Position numbers and translations under genes: made by a program
DNA from: Liquidambar formosana
Taxonomy: Eukaryota; Streptophyta; Magnoliopsida; Saxifragales; Altingiaceae
Assembly (NCBI GenBank): GCA_039720395.1
Contig: CM077831.1
Coordinates: 14,500,982 to 14,564,981, forward strand
Length of the DNA: 64,000 bases
Reading direction: 5' to 3'
Shown: positions 21,490-33,698 of the stretch, piece after piece
Layout: each line of letters begins with the position of its first letter
Numbering within the stretch: position 1 is the stretch's first letter
The notes under the pieces: generated by a model
Database searches by the model: none
What the model was told of the DNA's origin: nothing
Seen by the model: the letters and a program-made list of their open reading frames with translations, nothing else

Positions 21490-24300
21490 TGTGAACCCCG
21501 GAAATTGGGCCCACAAGGGATTGAAAGAAAATGGGTTTGAAAAAGAAAAAGGAAAGGAGTCGCCACCTTATTTTTTAAAGGAAACAAGGAAAACCCTAAA
21601 AATAGTTTGTTTTAGGAAAACAATTTGAATGACTCCATAAAAAAGGAAAGGCAAAAACCAATCTTTTGAAAACCAAAGAAATCGGGGATTCGGAGGCTAA
21701 GTTATGACATGGGCAGGTTCTAGGCAAAGCCTATAGGCACCCATGTCACCCTTTCGGTCTCTCAGTTCATTTGGGCTAAATCAAGATCTTTCCATACAAA
21801 AATCAGCAAGTATATCATCACAAGAATTGCATGCATATCATATATTTCATTCATCCATCCATGCATAATAAGCGCATAAAAACAGAAAAAGAAAAAGAAG
21901 AAAAGAAAACAAAAATAAACCTAGGATGCTTGGATCCTAGAACGGACTTGAGCCTCACGAAGAGCGCCTACGTACCATGCAACGAAATACATGGATCAAA
22001 GTCCACGTAGTTCGATTAGAACTAAGGTTAAGACTTAATACAAACCTATGGTTAAAACCCTAGGTTTCCTTATTTGATCAAAAGAGTTGAATTTGATAGA
22101 GAGTTTGATTTTAGAAAGAACTCCACAAAATGGAAACTTTAATAAAAACCAGAATTTTATTTATGAAGGAAACCTTTGATTAAACCATAGACTTGTATTA
22201 AAAATTAACCCTAAATAGGGAGAAGAGAAGGGATAAGGAAGAAAGGTGAATTGGGGCACTTTCACACCCACTTACCTGAGCGCAATTGCTCCAAACATTA
22301 GCCATTTCAGACCTGAGCAGCCCTATTTGCCATAGGACAAATACCACACCTATTTGCACCCTTACAAGTGCTCAAAACCATGCAAAAACACTAACATGCA
22401 AATCTGGACAGAATAGTATTATGACCTAAAATCATCCACTAAGCATGCCAATAGCAAAAGCAGCGAACAATAATAAGTCCTAACATATTCCTAGAACCAT
22501 ATCATGCATAAAAACCCTAAAACATACTAACATGCATGCAAAACTATCATGTTTACTCCATATGCAAGACATATACAGCAAACACGAAGAAAAACCAAAT
22601 AAAAAAGTCTACTTTATCATGCTATATGAAAACAAACACAAAACAATGACTCTAAAACCCTAAACTCACAAATATGCTTAAAAACATACAAAACATACTT
22701 TAATCATGCTAAAACCAAACTAAACAGAAATTAAATCATGCATATTAACTAACTAAAGCAATATAACATGATGAAAATCCTAACTCTAACATGCAATGAC
22801 ACTAATCCTAGCACAAGGACAAACAGGAGCACAAGAATCATAACTATGCATTAAAAACCTAAAGGACAGCCCTAAAGCATGCTAAACAGTAGATAAAAAA
22901 ATAGATATTCCATGTATATTAACTAGCTAGAGTGTTAATACATGATAAAAAAGTTACCTTTAACATGCAATAAGCCTAACCCATATGAAAACCTAGTTTA
23001 AGCTTGAATAGAGAAGGAGAATACCTTATTCTCTCTCAAACACTCAAGTATTAATGCATAAAGTGGCTCCCCTTGTGTTTGTAATTGTTCGTGGCTCCTC
23101 AGGTCTTTAGAGTGAATCAAACCAACACGAATCCTCCTCTTTGTCAAAGTGGTATCACAGCAAAGAGATCAAAACTCACTCAACTTTGAAAAGAAATAGA
23201 AAACAAAAAGAGAACAAGAGAAAAGAAAAGTGATTTTCGTCACTTTGCAGTAGCAGCAACTTCAATCCCGTTTTTGGGTATGAAAACGTTGGATTTGGAC
23301 AAAGCTTGTGAACTACAAAGTTGTAGAGAATTGAATTATCTTTCTAACAAGACCAATTTCATCAAATTCGGACTTCGGATGAAAAAGTTATGATTAAAAT
23401 ACGACTGCTGGTGTTCAGAAAATCTGCTGCTGAATTATGACGAATTTCACTCACTCCAAACCCTCTTCTCCTCCCCCTTGTTTAAAGACATTAAGAGAGT
23501 ATTTATAGCTGAAATCTGGAGTTTCCCTTTCCTTCCTGGACTAGGTTTCTTTGGAGAATAATCAAAAGGTATTTTATAATGATAAAAGACTTCTAATCTG
23601 AATAGGAAAAGGAAATTGTCTTTTATAAAAATTGGGAGACTGACCGCTAACACGCATGCACATGTATCGTATGTGCGTACACACACTCATCACATACGTA
23701 CACGTGTTAGTGTCATGATAAAAATGGCTAATTTAATAAAATAATTTTCTTTTCATTTTAACCAAAAATCTCATGCTGTGATTCGCACTAATTCTTCAAG
23801 GATAATCCGTAAATAACCACACTAAACTCATCATCAGGCCATATCAAAATTGAACTTCATGAAACACTTTTGAGGGTAAAATGATGACTAATGAAAGTCA
23901 ATTTGAAAAGATTTGTTTGGTAATTGTGAGTCAATTAGAGCTAACCCAAGGAAGGGTCAATTAACCAACTTGAACTACATCGAGCCATTTTAATCCCGAG
24001 CCATTGACTTACCAAATTGAACCTAGAAATACCTCATATGCATCCATATGAACTCCAATTGATAATTTGGAGATCATTCCAAGGTCAAATGAAAAGTTTG
24101 GGACTTAAAAGACGATTATGCCCCTCAAGTCACAAAAGCTCTTATTATCCCTCAAGATCAACTCCAATTTGAACCAAAATTCATATCCATTGTCCTTGTA
24201 ACTCTAGAAAACTAATGCAAGTGACTAGACTCAAAAACAAAACAAAAACATGCATGAAATGATGAGCCCTAGTAAGGTGGTGCAAAAATGGGGTGTGACA
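21490..24300 (-). repeat. Element A 5' LTR (2811 bp)
   Basis: Same termini as the 3' copy: TGTCACACC at 24300 and GGGGTTCACA at 21490. By eye it differs from the 3' LTR at about 15-20 positions, mostly transitions, e.g. near 22026 (AAGGTT versus AAAGTT) and 23251 (TAG versus CAG). It should supply the promoter for gag-pol: U3 quasi-palindrome at about 23646-23711 and a TATAAATA box at about 23500. Confidence 0.95.
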
Positions 24301-24305
24301 GAACC
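24301..24305. repeat. Target-site duplication of element A, right copy (GAACC)
   Basis: Partner of 7220-7224. With one copy removed, the host gene (element C gag-protease) reads continuously. Confidence 0.93.
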
Positions 24306-27300
24306 ATATCTTGAAACATTCCAACCATGGCTTCCGAATCCATCTATTCTGCCCAGTCCTCACTCTTCTCTTCCCAATAGCTATCATTGATTGCTTCATT
24401 ATCAACCATCGTTGCAGTGATGGGATACCACTTAGTGAAGAATATTTCAAACCCCGGAACTCTCGCCTTGGTTGCTTTGTCAATGAATGGTTCGGGGAAT
24501 CCACAGAATAGGAAATCCTCCCCCTCCTTAACAAAGTAACCATTCAAGGTAGGTCGGTATGGCGAGATTCTAATATCTGGCACCCTCCCTTTTGCTTTTG
24601 CTTTGACCCTTTCTCTGCTTCTCTGCAACATCTCCATATGGTCTTTCTTGGAAGGCTCATACCCCAATCCGAAGGTATAGGTGGCAATGCGGCTCTGAAC
24701 GGATACCGGTATGCCTTGCTGACAGCATCCTAGTCCCATGCCTGGGAAGAAACTCATTTTCTTCATTATGTTCCCCACATGTAGGTTGCCATGAGGGCAA
24801 AAGTCGAGAGGTATCAACTCTCTCTATTCCGGCTCTTTCTCTATGCATTAAACATACTCGAACCCAGACAATGGTGCTCCAACGGGCTCGGGCTTGATCT
24901 CGCAAATGGGTACCCCCGACGACTTTAAGTCATAATCACCTTGAAGTATGACGATAACCCCTTCATAAGGGAACTTGACTTTTTGGTGCAATGAAGAAGG
25001 GACAGCCCCTGTAGGATGAATCCAAGGTCTTCCCAATAAGAGATTGAAGCAGGACAGGACATCTAGCACTTGGAACTCCACTCTAAATTCTGTAAGCCCC
25101 ATAATCAGCGGCAAAATGACCACTCCAATCACCTCTCTGCGGGTGTTATCATAGGCTCTCACTGTTTGCCCGGATGGCATGAAATCTGTTGGATCCAACC
25201 CCAAAACGGTGGTAGTTCTGAGAGGGCACACATTAAGAGCGAAACCATTATCAATCAGGACTGTTGGAACTCTCTTTCCCATGGTGTCGACAGTGATGTA
25301 CATGGCTTGCGAATGGCTAGGTCCACTTTTAGGTAGGTCTGCCTCTGAGAACACAATAGTTGAGTTCTTCAAGGTTGGGTTCACCAAGTTCACCAAATTT
25401 TCCGGAGACGTGTCAACGGGGACCTGTATCTGGTTGAGCAACTTCAAGATAGTCTGCCTGTGCTTGTAAGAGGCCATGAGTAAACCCCATATAGTGATGT
25501 TTGCATTAGTCTTTCTCAATTGCCTAAGCACTTCGTCCTCCTCTTCTTGCAAGTCGAGGTGGCGATTACCTTCCAAGTCTCCCAATGGGTTGTCAGATTC
25601 TAGATGCAGAGGCTTGAAATGGCGACCCCCTCTAGTTATGTGCTCCACCTCGTCATCGCTCATCCACATGTCATCAATCTCGCCTACGTCTCCCATGAGG
25701 TCATCCCATGTGATTGTGTCGATCTCTTCCATTTGAACTTCCTCTGGTAACTCATCCCAACCTGTGGGGATTATGGGCTCATCAGGGATGGGGTCGGGGT
25801 AGAGTACGTAGTAATCAAACTTTCTGGACGACTCTCCCAGCAAACCCACTTTAGGATCTCCTGCCTTGAACCTTTCCCTCAATTGTTGCTGAATGGACTT
25901 CTTTGGCAATACCAAAACCTTTTGATCAATAAGGTCTTGAACTACCTTTTTCAATATAACACAATTCTCCGTATCATGTCCGGGCACCTGATGGTACAAA
26001 CAGAATTGGTGAGGAGTCGAAGGCTTCAGCTTTGGATAGTGTGGCAATATGAACCCTTTATCATAACATTGGTGGAAAACTTGAGTCAAGGTCATGGGAA
26101 GTGGTGTGTATTACCTTATGGGTTGATGGGATTGGGACGAATCAAGCTTGATGGCATTTATGTTGTTGGGAGGAGGCATATTGTGAGTGGGGAGGGGATT
26201 TCGAGTGACATTTGGGCGATTTGGTGCGGTGGGTGGTGAAATGATCTGCTTATCAAGTAAATCTTGGATTTCATGGCGAAGGCGATAGCAACGGTTGGTT
26301 GGATGGCCTTTGGCTTGGTGGAACTTGCAATACTCATTCTCATTATAGTTCTTGGGCAATGGGTTTGGTGGAGGCCTTGGGTCGAGGGGTTTCAAGAGGT
26401 CACGACTTCTCAGCTTTTCAAAAGCTTTTTCGAGTGGCATGTATAGCTCGTTGAATTGGCGAGGTGAGGTGGAGTCATTTAGGGAGAAAGGGCAAGTGGG
26501 TTGGGTAATGGCATTGACCTCGGCATTGGGTTTTCCTCCAAAGTTTGTCCTTCGACTCCTTTGGACCTCCTCTGTCTTGATTGTTCCATCGGCGATTGCA
26601 TCTTCAACCTGTGTGCCAACCCCAACAAGAGCCTTGAAGTTCGGAAAGTAATGAGCAAAGAGATGCTTATGATATACGGATAGCAAGTTCTTCACCACTA
26701 ACTGAATCTGGTCTTCCTCATTCGGTCTATTTGTCATCTTGGAAGCCTTTTGTCTCCACTTAGTGATTAAGGCGGAGAAAGTCTCGTTAACCCCTTGCTT
26801 AGTGGTTTCCAAGTCCCTTCGCATGACATCTACTTCGGTGTTATACTTGTAGTGCTCCGTGAATGCATTGCACACATCCTCCCAAGTCTTGGTTCTGTTC
26901 TCTTCCAATGATAAAAACCATTTCAAGGTGGAACTCGCTAATGACTCATGAAACATTTGAGCCAATAACTCATCGTTCGCCCCTCGAGGGTGCATAGTTC
27001 ACACATACATCTTGAGGTGGGTCTTAGGACAGCCTATCCCATCAAATTTTTCCAACTCCGGCATCCTGAACTGCAGCGGAATGCGAGCTTTTAGGAACAA
27101 GGACAAAGTACAGATGTCCACCATATCATCAGATCTACGGATTCCCTTCAGAGTTCGTTCTAAGGCCTCGACCTTGTTTTCCAGGACGGTTGAGCTATCT
27201 CTTGATGTGGCTTTGGTTTCCCCTTCCTTGGTCTTGGGTGGTTCTCCCCCTTCTCCTAATAGTTCCTCAACAAATTCGGAATCATTGGATCCTTGATTGT

Positions 27301-27527
27301 TGTCAGTGGCACGGGCCCTAGATTCAGGTTCAGAGTTCTTCTGTTGAAGGTCTTGAGCTAACTTGAGTGCGGTCCATGATAGCTTTCAAAGCGGCCTCAA
27401 GGTTGAAACCTCGGTTGCTAGTTCTTTCCTCGGCCATATCCGACTCAGTGACAGAATCAGCACTGACTAGGCGCCCTTGTTGATTACGGATCCAAGGCAG
27501 CACGTCTCTCCCTCTAACATAGGGCAA
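24301..27527 (-). pseudogene. Element C gag-protease, decayed, 5' part
   Basis: Homologous to A's gag-protease but clearly diverged. Pieces: 27527-27330 (N-terminus with MAEERTSNRG), a frameshift in the linker, 26995-26111 (gag core ALKWFLSLEEN-like region, first CHHC knuckle YCKFHQAKGHPTNRC), 26095-24848 (second knuckle FCLYHQVPGHDTENC, protease active site VLIDNGFALNV) and 24817-24344 (G-patch-like FFPGMGLGCCQQG). Stops compared with A: CGA to TGA before 26995, CAA to TAA near 26098-26110, CAA to TAA near 24847 and a TAG near 24826; most are C-to-T. Codon 2 after the DNG triad is Phe where A has Ser. The last 48 codons are displaced to 7224-7080 by element A. Confidence 0.93.
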
Positions 27528-28208
27528 ACACTCAACTTTTTCAGCCTAAGGGTCCATCCTAAGCTTCCATAATTATCTCAAAATTTTTACAACGTACACC
27601 CTTAATTAGTTCTCTTAACCAATTACCCTTGCGGGGTTCATAGGGAAGGGTACGTATTAAGGATGTAAGATGTAAAGTCTCCTTTAATTACCCACTCAAT
27701 CAACAAAGCATGACAACACATCACAAACACAGTAGCATATCATCACAACAATGTGTGTGCATATAGGTGATCCAACGGTGTCCTAGAAGGCCCATTACAT
27801 GCAATTCTTTCTTTTAAAAGGGTAGGTTAGGGTCCTCAACTTTGCTTGTACCAATCTTTATACCTAACCACATGTGACATCAGGAATGTTGCGTGGGTCC
27901 AGCAGTACGTGATTGATCCATTTGATATACCCAAGGGCAAGCCCAAGGGTACTTGGCAAGAGAGGTTTGATAGCTTCGCCTAACACATGGAATCAGGAAA
28001 ACCAAGGTCGAACTAGGCTATTAGTTGGCAAGGATTCATCGAGGGACAATCGAGTGATCATGCAACAATAGCGCACACAATGCAATAAATGAAAGCACAA
28101 AATCAAGCGGATGCAATGTGATTGATTTTATTAAACAATAAGAAATTAATTTAGCCCAATCAAATTAAATGAGTCTAGCCTTCGACATCCCCAGTGGAGT
28201 CGCCAAAC
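27528..28208 (-). other. Element C leader with primer-binding site
   Basis: Diverged counterpart of the A/B/D leader. The primer-binding site at 28189-28205 is identical to that of A, B and D (TGGCGACTCCACTGGGG on the minus strand), so all four use the same tRNA. Small indels here break the 88-codon leader frame of A/B/D. Confidence 0.75.
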
Positions 28209-28600
28209 TGTGAACCCCAGAAAACGGCCCACAAGGATTTGGCGGAAAGAAGTATGGAATGGGTGAAAGACAACAAACGGAAAGGAGTCGCCACCTCATT
28301 TTTTAGGGAAAAGAGGAAAACCACAAAAAATGTTTTATTTTCAAAACCACATGACTCCATTTAAGGAAAAGCAAAGTCTTTGAAACCAGAAAATTAGATT
28401 CGGGGGCTAAGTTACGATGTGGGAAGGTTCTGGGCAAAAGCCCATAGGCACCCACATCGCCCGAGTCGGTCTCTTAATTTAATTGGGCTAACTTAATATC
28501 TTTTTCACTCAAATGCCAACATATATCATCACAAGGCAGCTTGCATATCATATATTTCATCCAATCATCCATGCATAATCACTCAAATAAAACAAAACAG

Positions 28601-28634
<34 letters not shown>
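28601..28634. repeat. Poly(A) run of 34 bases
   Basis: Uninterrupted A run in the C LTR at the place where the A/B/D LTRs have AAAAAGAAAAAGAAGAAAAG. Probably a slippage expansion of that A-rich tract. Confidence 0.95.
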
Positions 28635-28649
<15 letters not shown>

Positions 28650-29508
28650 ACCTAGGATACTTGGATCCTAGAACGGACTTGAGCCTCATGAAGAGCGCCT
28701 ACGTACCATGCAGCGAAATACATGGATCAAAATCCACGTAGTTCGAAAAGAATAGGGTTACAACCTAATACAAACCTATGGTAAATACCCTAGGTTTCCT
28801 CATTTGAAAATGTATCGAATAATCCAAAATTGGAGACTTCCACAAAAGGAAAACTTTGATAGAAAACCAGAATTTTAGCAATAAAGGAAACCTTTGATAA
28901 ACACCATATGTTTGTATTAAGAAGTAACCCTAGGAGGGAGAAGAGAAAAGAAAGAAAAAGAAAGGTGAATTGGGGCACCTTCAAACCCTACTTACCTGAG
29001 CGCAAAAGCTCCAATCATTAGCCATTTCAGACCATAGCAGCCCTATTTGCAATAGGACAAGCATTGTACCTGTCTGCACCCTTACAAGTGCACAAAACCA
29101 TGTAAAGAAAACAAAATACTAATCTGGACAGAACCATGACAAGGCCTAAAATCATCCATTAATCATGAAAACAACAAGAAAAATGAATAACTAAGGACTC
29201 TAACTCAATCCTACATGCAATGACCTGACTAATATGCATAAAAAACCTACCAAAGACACACTAACAAGCATAAGAGACTCCAATAATATCAATAAACATG
29301 ATGGCAAAGCATATTCTAACAAAAAAGATGATATTTTATGTAAAATATGAAAATAGGCCTTCCTACGGCGAGCTTTCTTAAGCGAAACTATCCTAAGATA
29401 ATTTCACGTAAAAAAGTCGTTATGGGGAGGTGCAATCAACATATCCTACGTAAAATATATATACTAGAATACAATAAAAGTGATTTCATACTTAAACACA
29501 TCATAAAA

Positions 29509-29646
29509 GGCTCTCATGCAAAACCTCACTCAATAAGAAGGATAATTATCCTTAGAAAAGGATAATGTCTCCAAAATGGCTCTCATGCAAAACCTCACTC
29601 AATAAGAAGGATAATTATCCTTAGAAAAGGATAATGTCTCCAAAAA
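29509..29646. repeat. Two exact-looking 69-bp tandem copies
   Basis: Units at 29509-29577 and 29578-29646, nearly identical, each containing the 16-bp perfect palindrome AAGGATAATTATCCTT. They sit in the C LTR. Confidence 0.95.
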
Positions 29647-30217
29647 CCCTATAAAAACTACTACATGAATGCAAACCTAGCATGATTCAACTATATGCAG
29701 CACATATAGAATGACTATGATGAGAAGCAATTCAAAAAACTAAGCTAAGCATGCTGTATGAAACTTATGCGAATTCAGGGTTATCGAAACCCTAATTTCA
29801 CAATCATGCATTAAAACCTATGAAACGACTCTAACACATGCTCAAATTATCATGAATATCATTCATATAACATGTATTAACTAACAGGAGCATCAACTCA
29901 TGATAACTATCACGGCAACCTAAACACGTGAACTACGCATGATTCAAGAGGATAGAAAAGATAATACTCTCAAATCGTTAGTAAACCAGGGATTATCAAG
30001 CATATAAAGCCATAAATCATCTCAAAATCATTCATACAACATCACACAAGCATTGAATTCAATCCATAAGAAAAGCTATTTCATGCACTATGACTATCCT
30101 AGAAGAAGAAGAAGAGGGAGAAGAAGGAGAAGCAGAAAACTCATGTTCAGCATTAAAGGGACAGGCTTACCTCTTGTAGACTCTTCCTTATCTTCAAACT
30201 TCTTGTTTCCTTGCTTG

Positions 30218-30222
30218 CTTGG
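30218..30222. repeat. Target-site duplication of element B, left copy (CTTGG)
   Basis: CTTGG directly precedes the B 5' LTR and recurs at 46512-46516 directly after its 3' LTR. The flanks are both element C LTR. Confidence 0.93.
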
Positions 30223-32823
30223 TGTCACACCCCATTTTTGCACCACCTTACTAGGGCTCATCATTTCATGCATGTTTTTGTTTTGTTTTTGAGTCTAGTC
30301 ACTTGCATTAGTTTTCTAGAGTCACAAGGACAATGGATATGAATTTTGGTTCAAATTGGAGTTGATCTTGAGGGATAATAAGAGCTTTTGTGACTTGAGG
30401 GGCATAATAGTCTTTTAAGTCCCAAACTTTTCATTTGACCTTGGAATGATCTCCAAATTGTCAATTGGAGTTCATATGGATGCATATGAGGTATTAAGTC
30501 CCGTGGCCCTGATGATGAGTTTAGTGTGGTTATTTACGGATTATCCTTGAAGAATTAGTGCGAATCACAGCATGAGATTTTTGGTTAAAATGAAAAGAAA
30601 ATTATTTTATTAAATTAGCCATTTTTATCATGACACTAACACGTGTATGTATGTGATGAGTGTGTGTACGCACATACGATACATGTGCATGCGTGTTAGC
30701 GGTCAGTCTCCCAATTTTTATAAAAGACAATTTCCTTTTCCTATTCAGATTAGAAGTCTTTTATCATTATAAAATACCTTTTGATTATTCTCCAAGGAAA
30801 CCTAGTCTAGGAAGGAAAGGGAAACTCCAGATTTCAGCTATAAATACTCTCTTAATGTCTTTAAACAAGGGGGAGGAGAAGAGGGTTTGGAGGGAGTGAA
30901 ATTCGTCATAATTCAGCAGCAGATTTTCTGAAAACCAGCAGTCGTATTTTAATCATAACTTTTTCATCCAAAGTCAGAATTTGATGAAATTGGTCTTGTT
31001 AGAAAGATAATTCAATTCTCTACAACTTTGTATTTCACAAGCTTTGTCCAAATCCAACGTTTTCATACCCAAAAACGCGATTGAAGTTGCTGCTGCTGCA
31101 AAGTGACGAAAATCACTTTTCTTTTCTCTTGTTCTCTTTTTGTTTTCTATTTCTTTTCAAAGTTGAGTGAGTTTTGATCTCTTTGCTGTGATACCACTTT
31201 GACAAAGAGGAGGATTCGTGTTGGTTTGATTCACTCTAAAGACCTGAGGAGCCACGAACAATTACAAACACAAAGGAAGGCCCTTCCTAAGGTATTCTCC
31301 TTCTCTATTCAAGCTTAAACTAGGTTTTCATATGGGTTAGGCTTATTGCATGTTAAAGGTAACTTTTTTGTCATATATTAACACTCTAGCTAGTTAATAT
31401 ACATGGAATATCTATTTTTTATCTACTGTTTAGCATGCTTTAGGGCTGTCCTTTAGGTTTTTAATGCATAGTTATGATTCTTGTGCTCCTGTTTGTCCTT
31501 GTGCTAGGATTAGTGTCATTGCATGTTAGAGTTAGGATTTTCATCATGTTATATTGCTTTAGTTAGTTAATATGCATGATTTAATTTCTGTTTAGTTTGG
31601 TTTTAGCATGATTAAAGTATGTCTTGTGAGTTTTTAAGCATATTTGTGAGTTTAGGGTTTTAGAGTCATTGTTTTGTGTTTGTTTTCATATAGCATGATA
31701 AAGTAGACTTTTTTATTTGGTTTTTCTTCGTGTTTGCTGTATATGTCTTGCATATAGAGTAAACATGATAGTTTTGCATGCATATTAGTATGTTTTAGGG
31801 TTTTTATGCATGATATGGTTCTAGGAATATGTTAGGACTTATTATTGTTCGCTGTTTTTGCTATTGGCATGCTTAGTGGATGATTTTAGGTCATAATACT
31901 ATTCTGTCCAGATTTGCATGTTAGTGTTTTTGCATGGTTTTGAGCACTTGTAAGGGTGCAAATAGGTATGGTATTTGTCCTAGGGCAAATAGGGCTGCTT
32001 ATGTCTGAAATAGCTAATGTTTGGAGTAATTGCGCTCAGGTAAGTGGGTGTGAAGGTGCCCCAATTCACCTTTCTTCTTAACTCATTCTCTTCTCCCTAT
32101 TTAGGGTTAATTTTTAATATGATCCTATGGTTTAATTAGAGGTTTCCTTCACCAACAAAATTCTGGTTTTTATTAAGGTTTCCATTTTGTGGATTTCTTT
32201 CCTAAAATCAAACTTTCTATCAATTCTCTTTTGATCAAATAAGGAAACCTAGGGTTTTTACCATAGGTTTGTATTAGGATTTAACCTTAGTTCTAATCGA
32301 ACTACGTGGACTTTGATCCATGTATTTCGCTGCATGGTACGTAGGCGCTCTTCGTGAGGCTCAAGTCCGTTCTAGGATCCAAGCATCCTAGGTTTATTTT
32401 TGTTTTCTTTTCTTCTTTTTCTTTTTCTGTTTTTATGTGCTTATTATGCATGGATGGATGAATGAAATATATGATATGCATGCAATTCTTGTGATGATAT
32501 ACTTGCTGATTTTTGTATGGGAAAGATCTTAATTTAGCCCAAATGAACTGAGAGACCGAAAGGGTGACATGGGTGCCTATAGGCTTTGCCTAGAACCTTC
32601 CCATGTCATAACTTAGCCTCCGAATCCCCGATTTCTTTGGTTTTCAAAAGATTGGTTTTTGCCTTTCCTTTTTTATGGAGTCATTCAAATTGTTTTCCTA
32701 AAACAAACTATTTTTAGAGTTTTCCTTGTTTCCTTTAAAAAATAAGGTGGCGACTCCTTTCCTTTTTCTTTTTCAAACCCATTTTCTTTCAATCCCTTGT
32801 GGGCCCAATTTCCGGGGTTCATA
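30223..32823 (+). repeat. Element B 5' LTR (2601 bp)
   Basis: Starts TGTCACACCCC and ends GGGGTTCATA; the 3' copy ends GGGGTTCACA, so the terminal CA context is changed by one C-to-T. A U3 quasi-palindrome at 30636-30699 (outer arms CTAACACG/CGTGTTAG, inner alternating purine-pyrimidine stretch) lies about 140 bp upstream of the TATA box (TATAAATA, about 30839-30846). The U5 side carries GGTACGTAGGCGCTC (about 32336-32350). Confidence 0.95.
30636..30699 (+). promoter_or_regulatory. U3 quasi-palindrome upstream of the LTR TATA box
   Basis: A 64-bp block with perfect 8-bp outer arms (CTAACACG / CGTGTTAG) and a partly self-complementary GT/CA-rich interior with CACATACGATACATGTGCATGCG. The alternating purine-pyrimidine character favours Z-DNA or cruciform. 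Equivalent blocks are in the LTRs of A and D and the 3' LTR of B (about 44323-44387). Confidence 0.7.
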
Positions 32824-33698
32824 GTTTGGCGACTCCACTGGGGATGTTATGGGCTAGACTCTATAAAGTTTAATTGGGCTAAGTTAATTTCTTGTGTTTA
32901 ATTAAAATCAATCACATTGCATCCGCTTGATTGTGTGCTTTCATTTATTGCATTGTGTGCGCAAACTCTTGCATGCTAGGATCGATGTCCCTCGATGTAT
33001 CCTTGCCAACGATCGGCCTAGTCTCAACCTTGGTTTTCCTGATTCCATGTGTTGGGGCGAAAGCTATCAACCTCTCTTGCCTAGTACCCTTGGGCTTGCC
33101 CTTGGGTATATTAAATGAGTTAATCACGTACTGCTGGACCCACGCGGCGTTCCTGATGCCACATGTGGTTAGGTATAAGGATTGCTCAAGCAAGTGAAGG
33201 ACCCTAGCCTACCTTTATCATTAGTCCATATAGACAGACTTGTAGGACACTACGATCTCACCTTTATGCACCCACAATTGTTTGTAATGATGCTATGCCG
33301 TGTTTGTGGTGTGAGGCTTTATATCTTATGCCCTTAATATAGACCTTTAAACCCTAGCCTTCGTTAAGGCCATGGGTTAGGAGGAATAAATTAAGGAAAT
33401 AGGATGTAAAGCTATGTTTGTGATGTGCTAGTCCTAGGGGATTAATTAAACCTAATTGAAGGACTCTATGCCCTATTCTTTAAAACATACCCTTAATCCA
33501 TGACCCCTGTAAAGGTAATTGGATAAAAGGAATGAATTAATTGAACATGGTGTAGAGACCGAGTTCATTAAGGAAAATATGGAGGTTTAGGACAAGTCCT
33601 TAGGCTAAAGGTTAAAACTTTTCTATCTAGACGTGCTGGCTTGGATCTGCAATCCACAAGGGCGTCTAGTGAGTGTTGAGTCTACCCATCAGACAGAC
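32824..33698 (+). other. Element B leader with primer-binding site
   Basis: The primer-binding site TGGCGACTCCACTGGGG is at 32827-32843, directly inside the LTR. The leader is about 850 nt long, with an 88-codon hydrophobic open frame (32931-33197) that I regard as incidental. Confidence 0.75.

Larger units (their letters stand above)
7225..24300 (-). mobile_element. Element A: complete Tat-type retrotransposon with antisense DUF7745 gene
   Basis: Full element of 17,076 bp in minus orientation. Order in the element sense: 5' LTR (24300-21490), primer site, leader, gag-protease (20612-17274), intron-like spacer (17277-17111), pol (17110-13732), poly(T) block (on the plus strand), converging antisense gene (12141-13430, plus), its promoter, palindrome array (11660-10175) and 3' LTR (10036-7225). 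Target duplication GAACC at 7220-7224 and 24301-24305. The LTRs (2812 and 2811 bp) differ at roughly 15-20 positions by eye, about 0.6%, implying a recent insertion. Pol has a single nonsense codon (16228-16230). The dual RNase H puts it in the Tat lineage. Confidence 0.96.
28209..30222 (-). repeat. Element C 5' LTR, U5-side part
   Basis: Begins at the LTR 3' terminus (GGGGTTCACA on the minus strand, with the fourth-last block mutated to CTGGGGTTCACA) next to the primer site, and runs until element B interrupts it at 30222. The rest is 46512-47606. Joined length without the duplicated CTTGG is about 3.1 kb. It holds a 34-base A run (28601-28634) and a 69-bp tandem duplication (29509-29646). 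Short open frames, including an Arg-rich one near 30095-30140, lie in this LTR and look incidental. Confidence 0.9.

Noticed and set aside
28601..28634. Poly(A) run as the tail of a retroposed transcript
   Set aside because: It lies at the A-rich tract present in homologous LTRs and has no target duplication, so expansion by slippage is simpler.
30053..30292. Arg-rich open frame crossing the C LTR / element B junction
   Set aside because: It is a chance frame through a GAAGAAGAGGGAGAAG purine tract fused to B's LTR by the insertion.
30660..30899. 79-codon open frame conserved in the A, B and D LTRs (MCVRTYDTCAC...)
   Set aside because: It spans the LTR TATA box, so a transcript starting there lacks its first half; conservation follows from recent LTR identity.
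32931..33197. 88-codon hydrophobic open frame in the leader, also at 21382-21116 and 4258-3989
   Set aside because: Shared only by near-identical copies; the diverged element C has indels that destroy it, and an overlapping frame is equally open. No evidence of coding selection.
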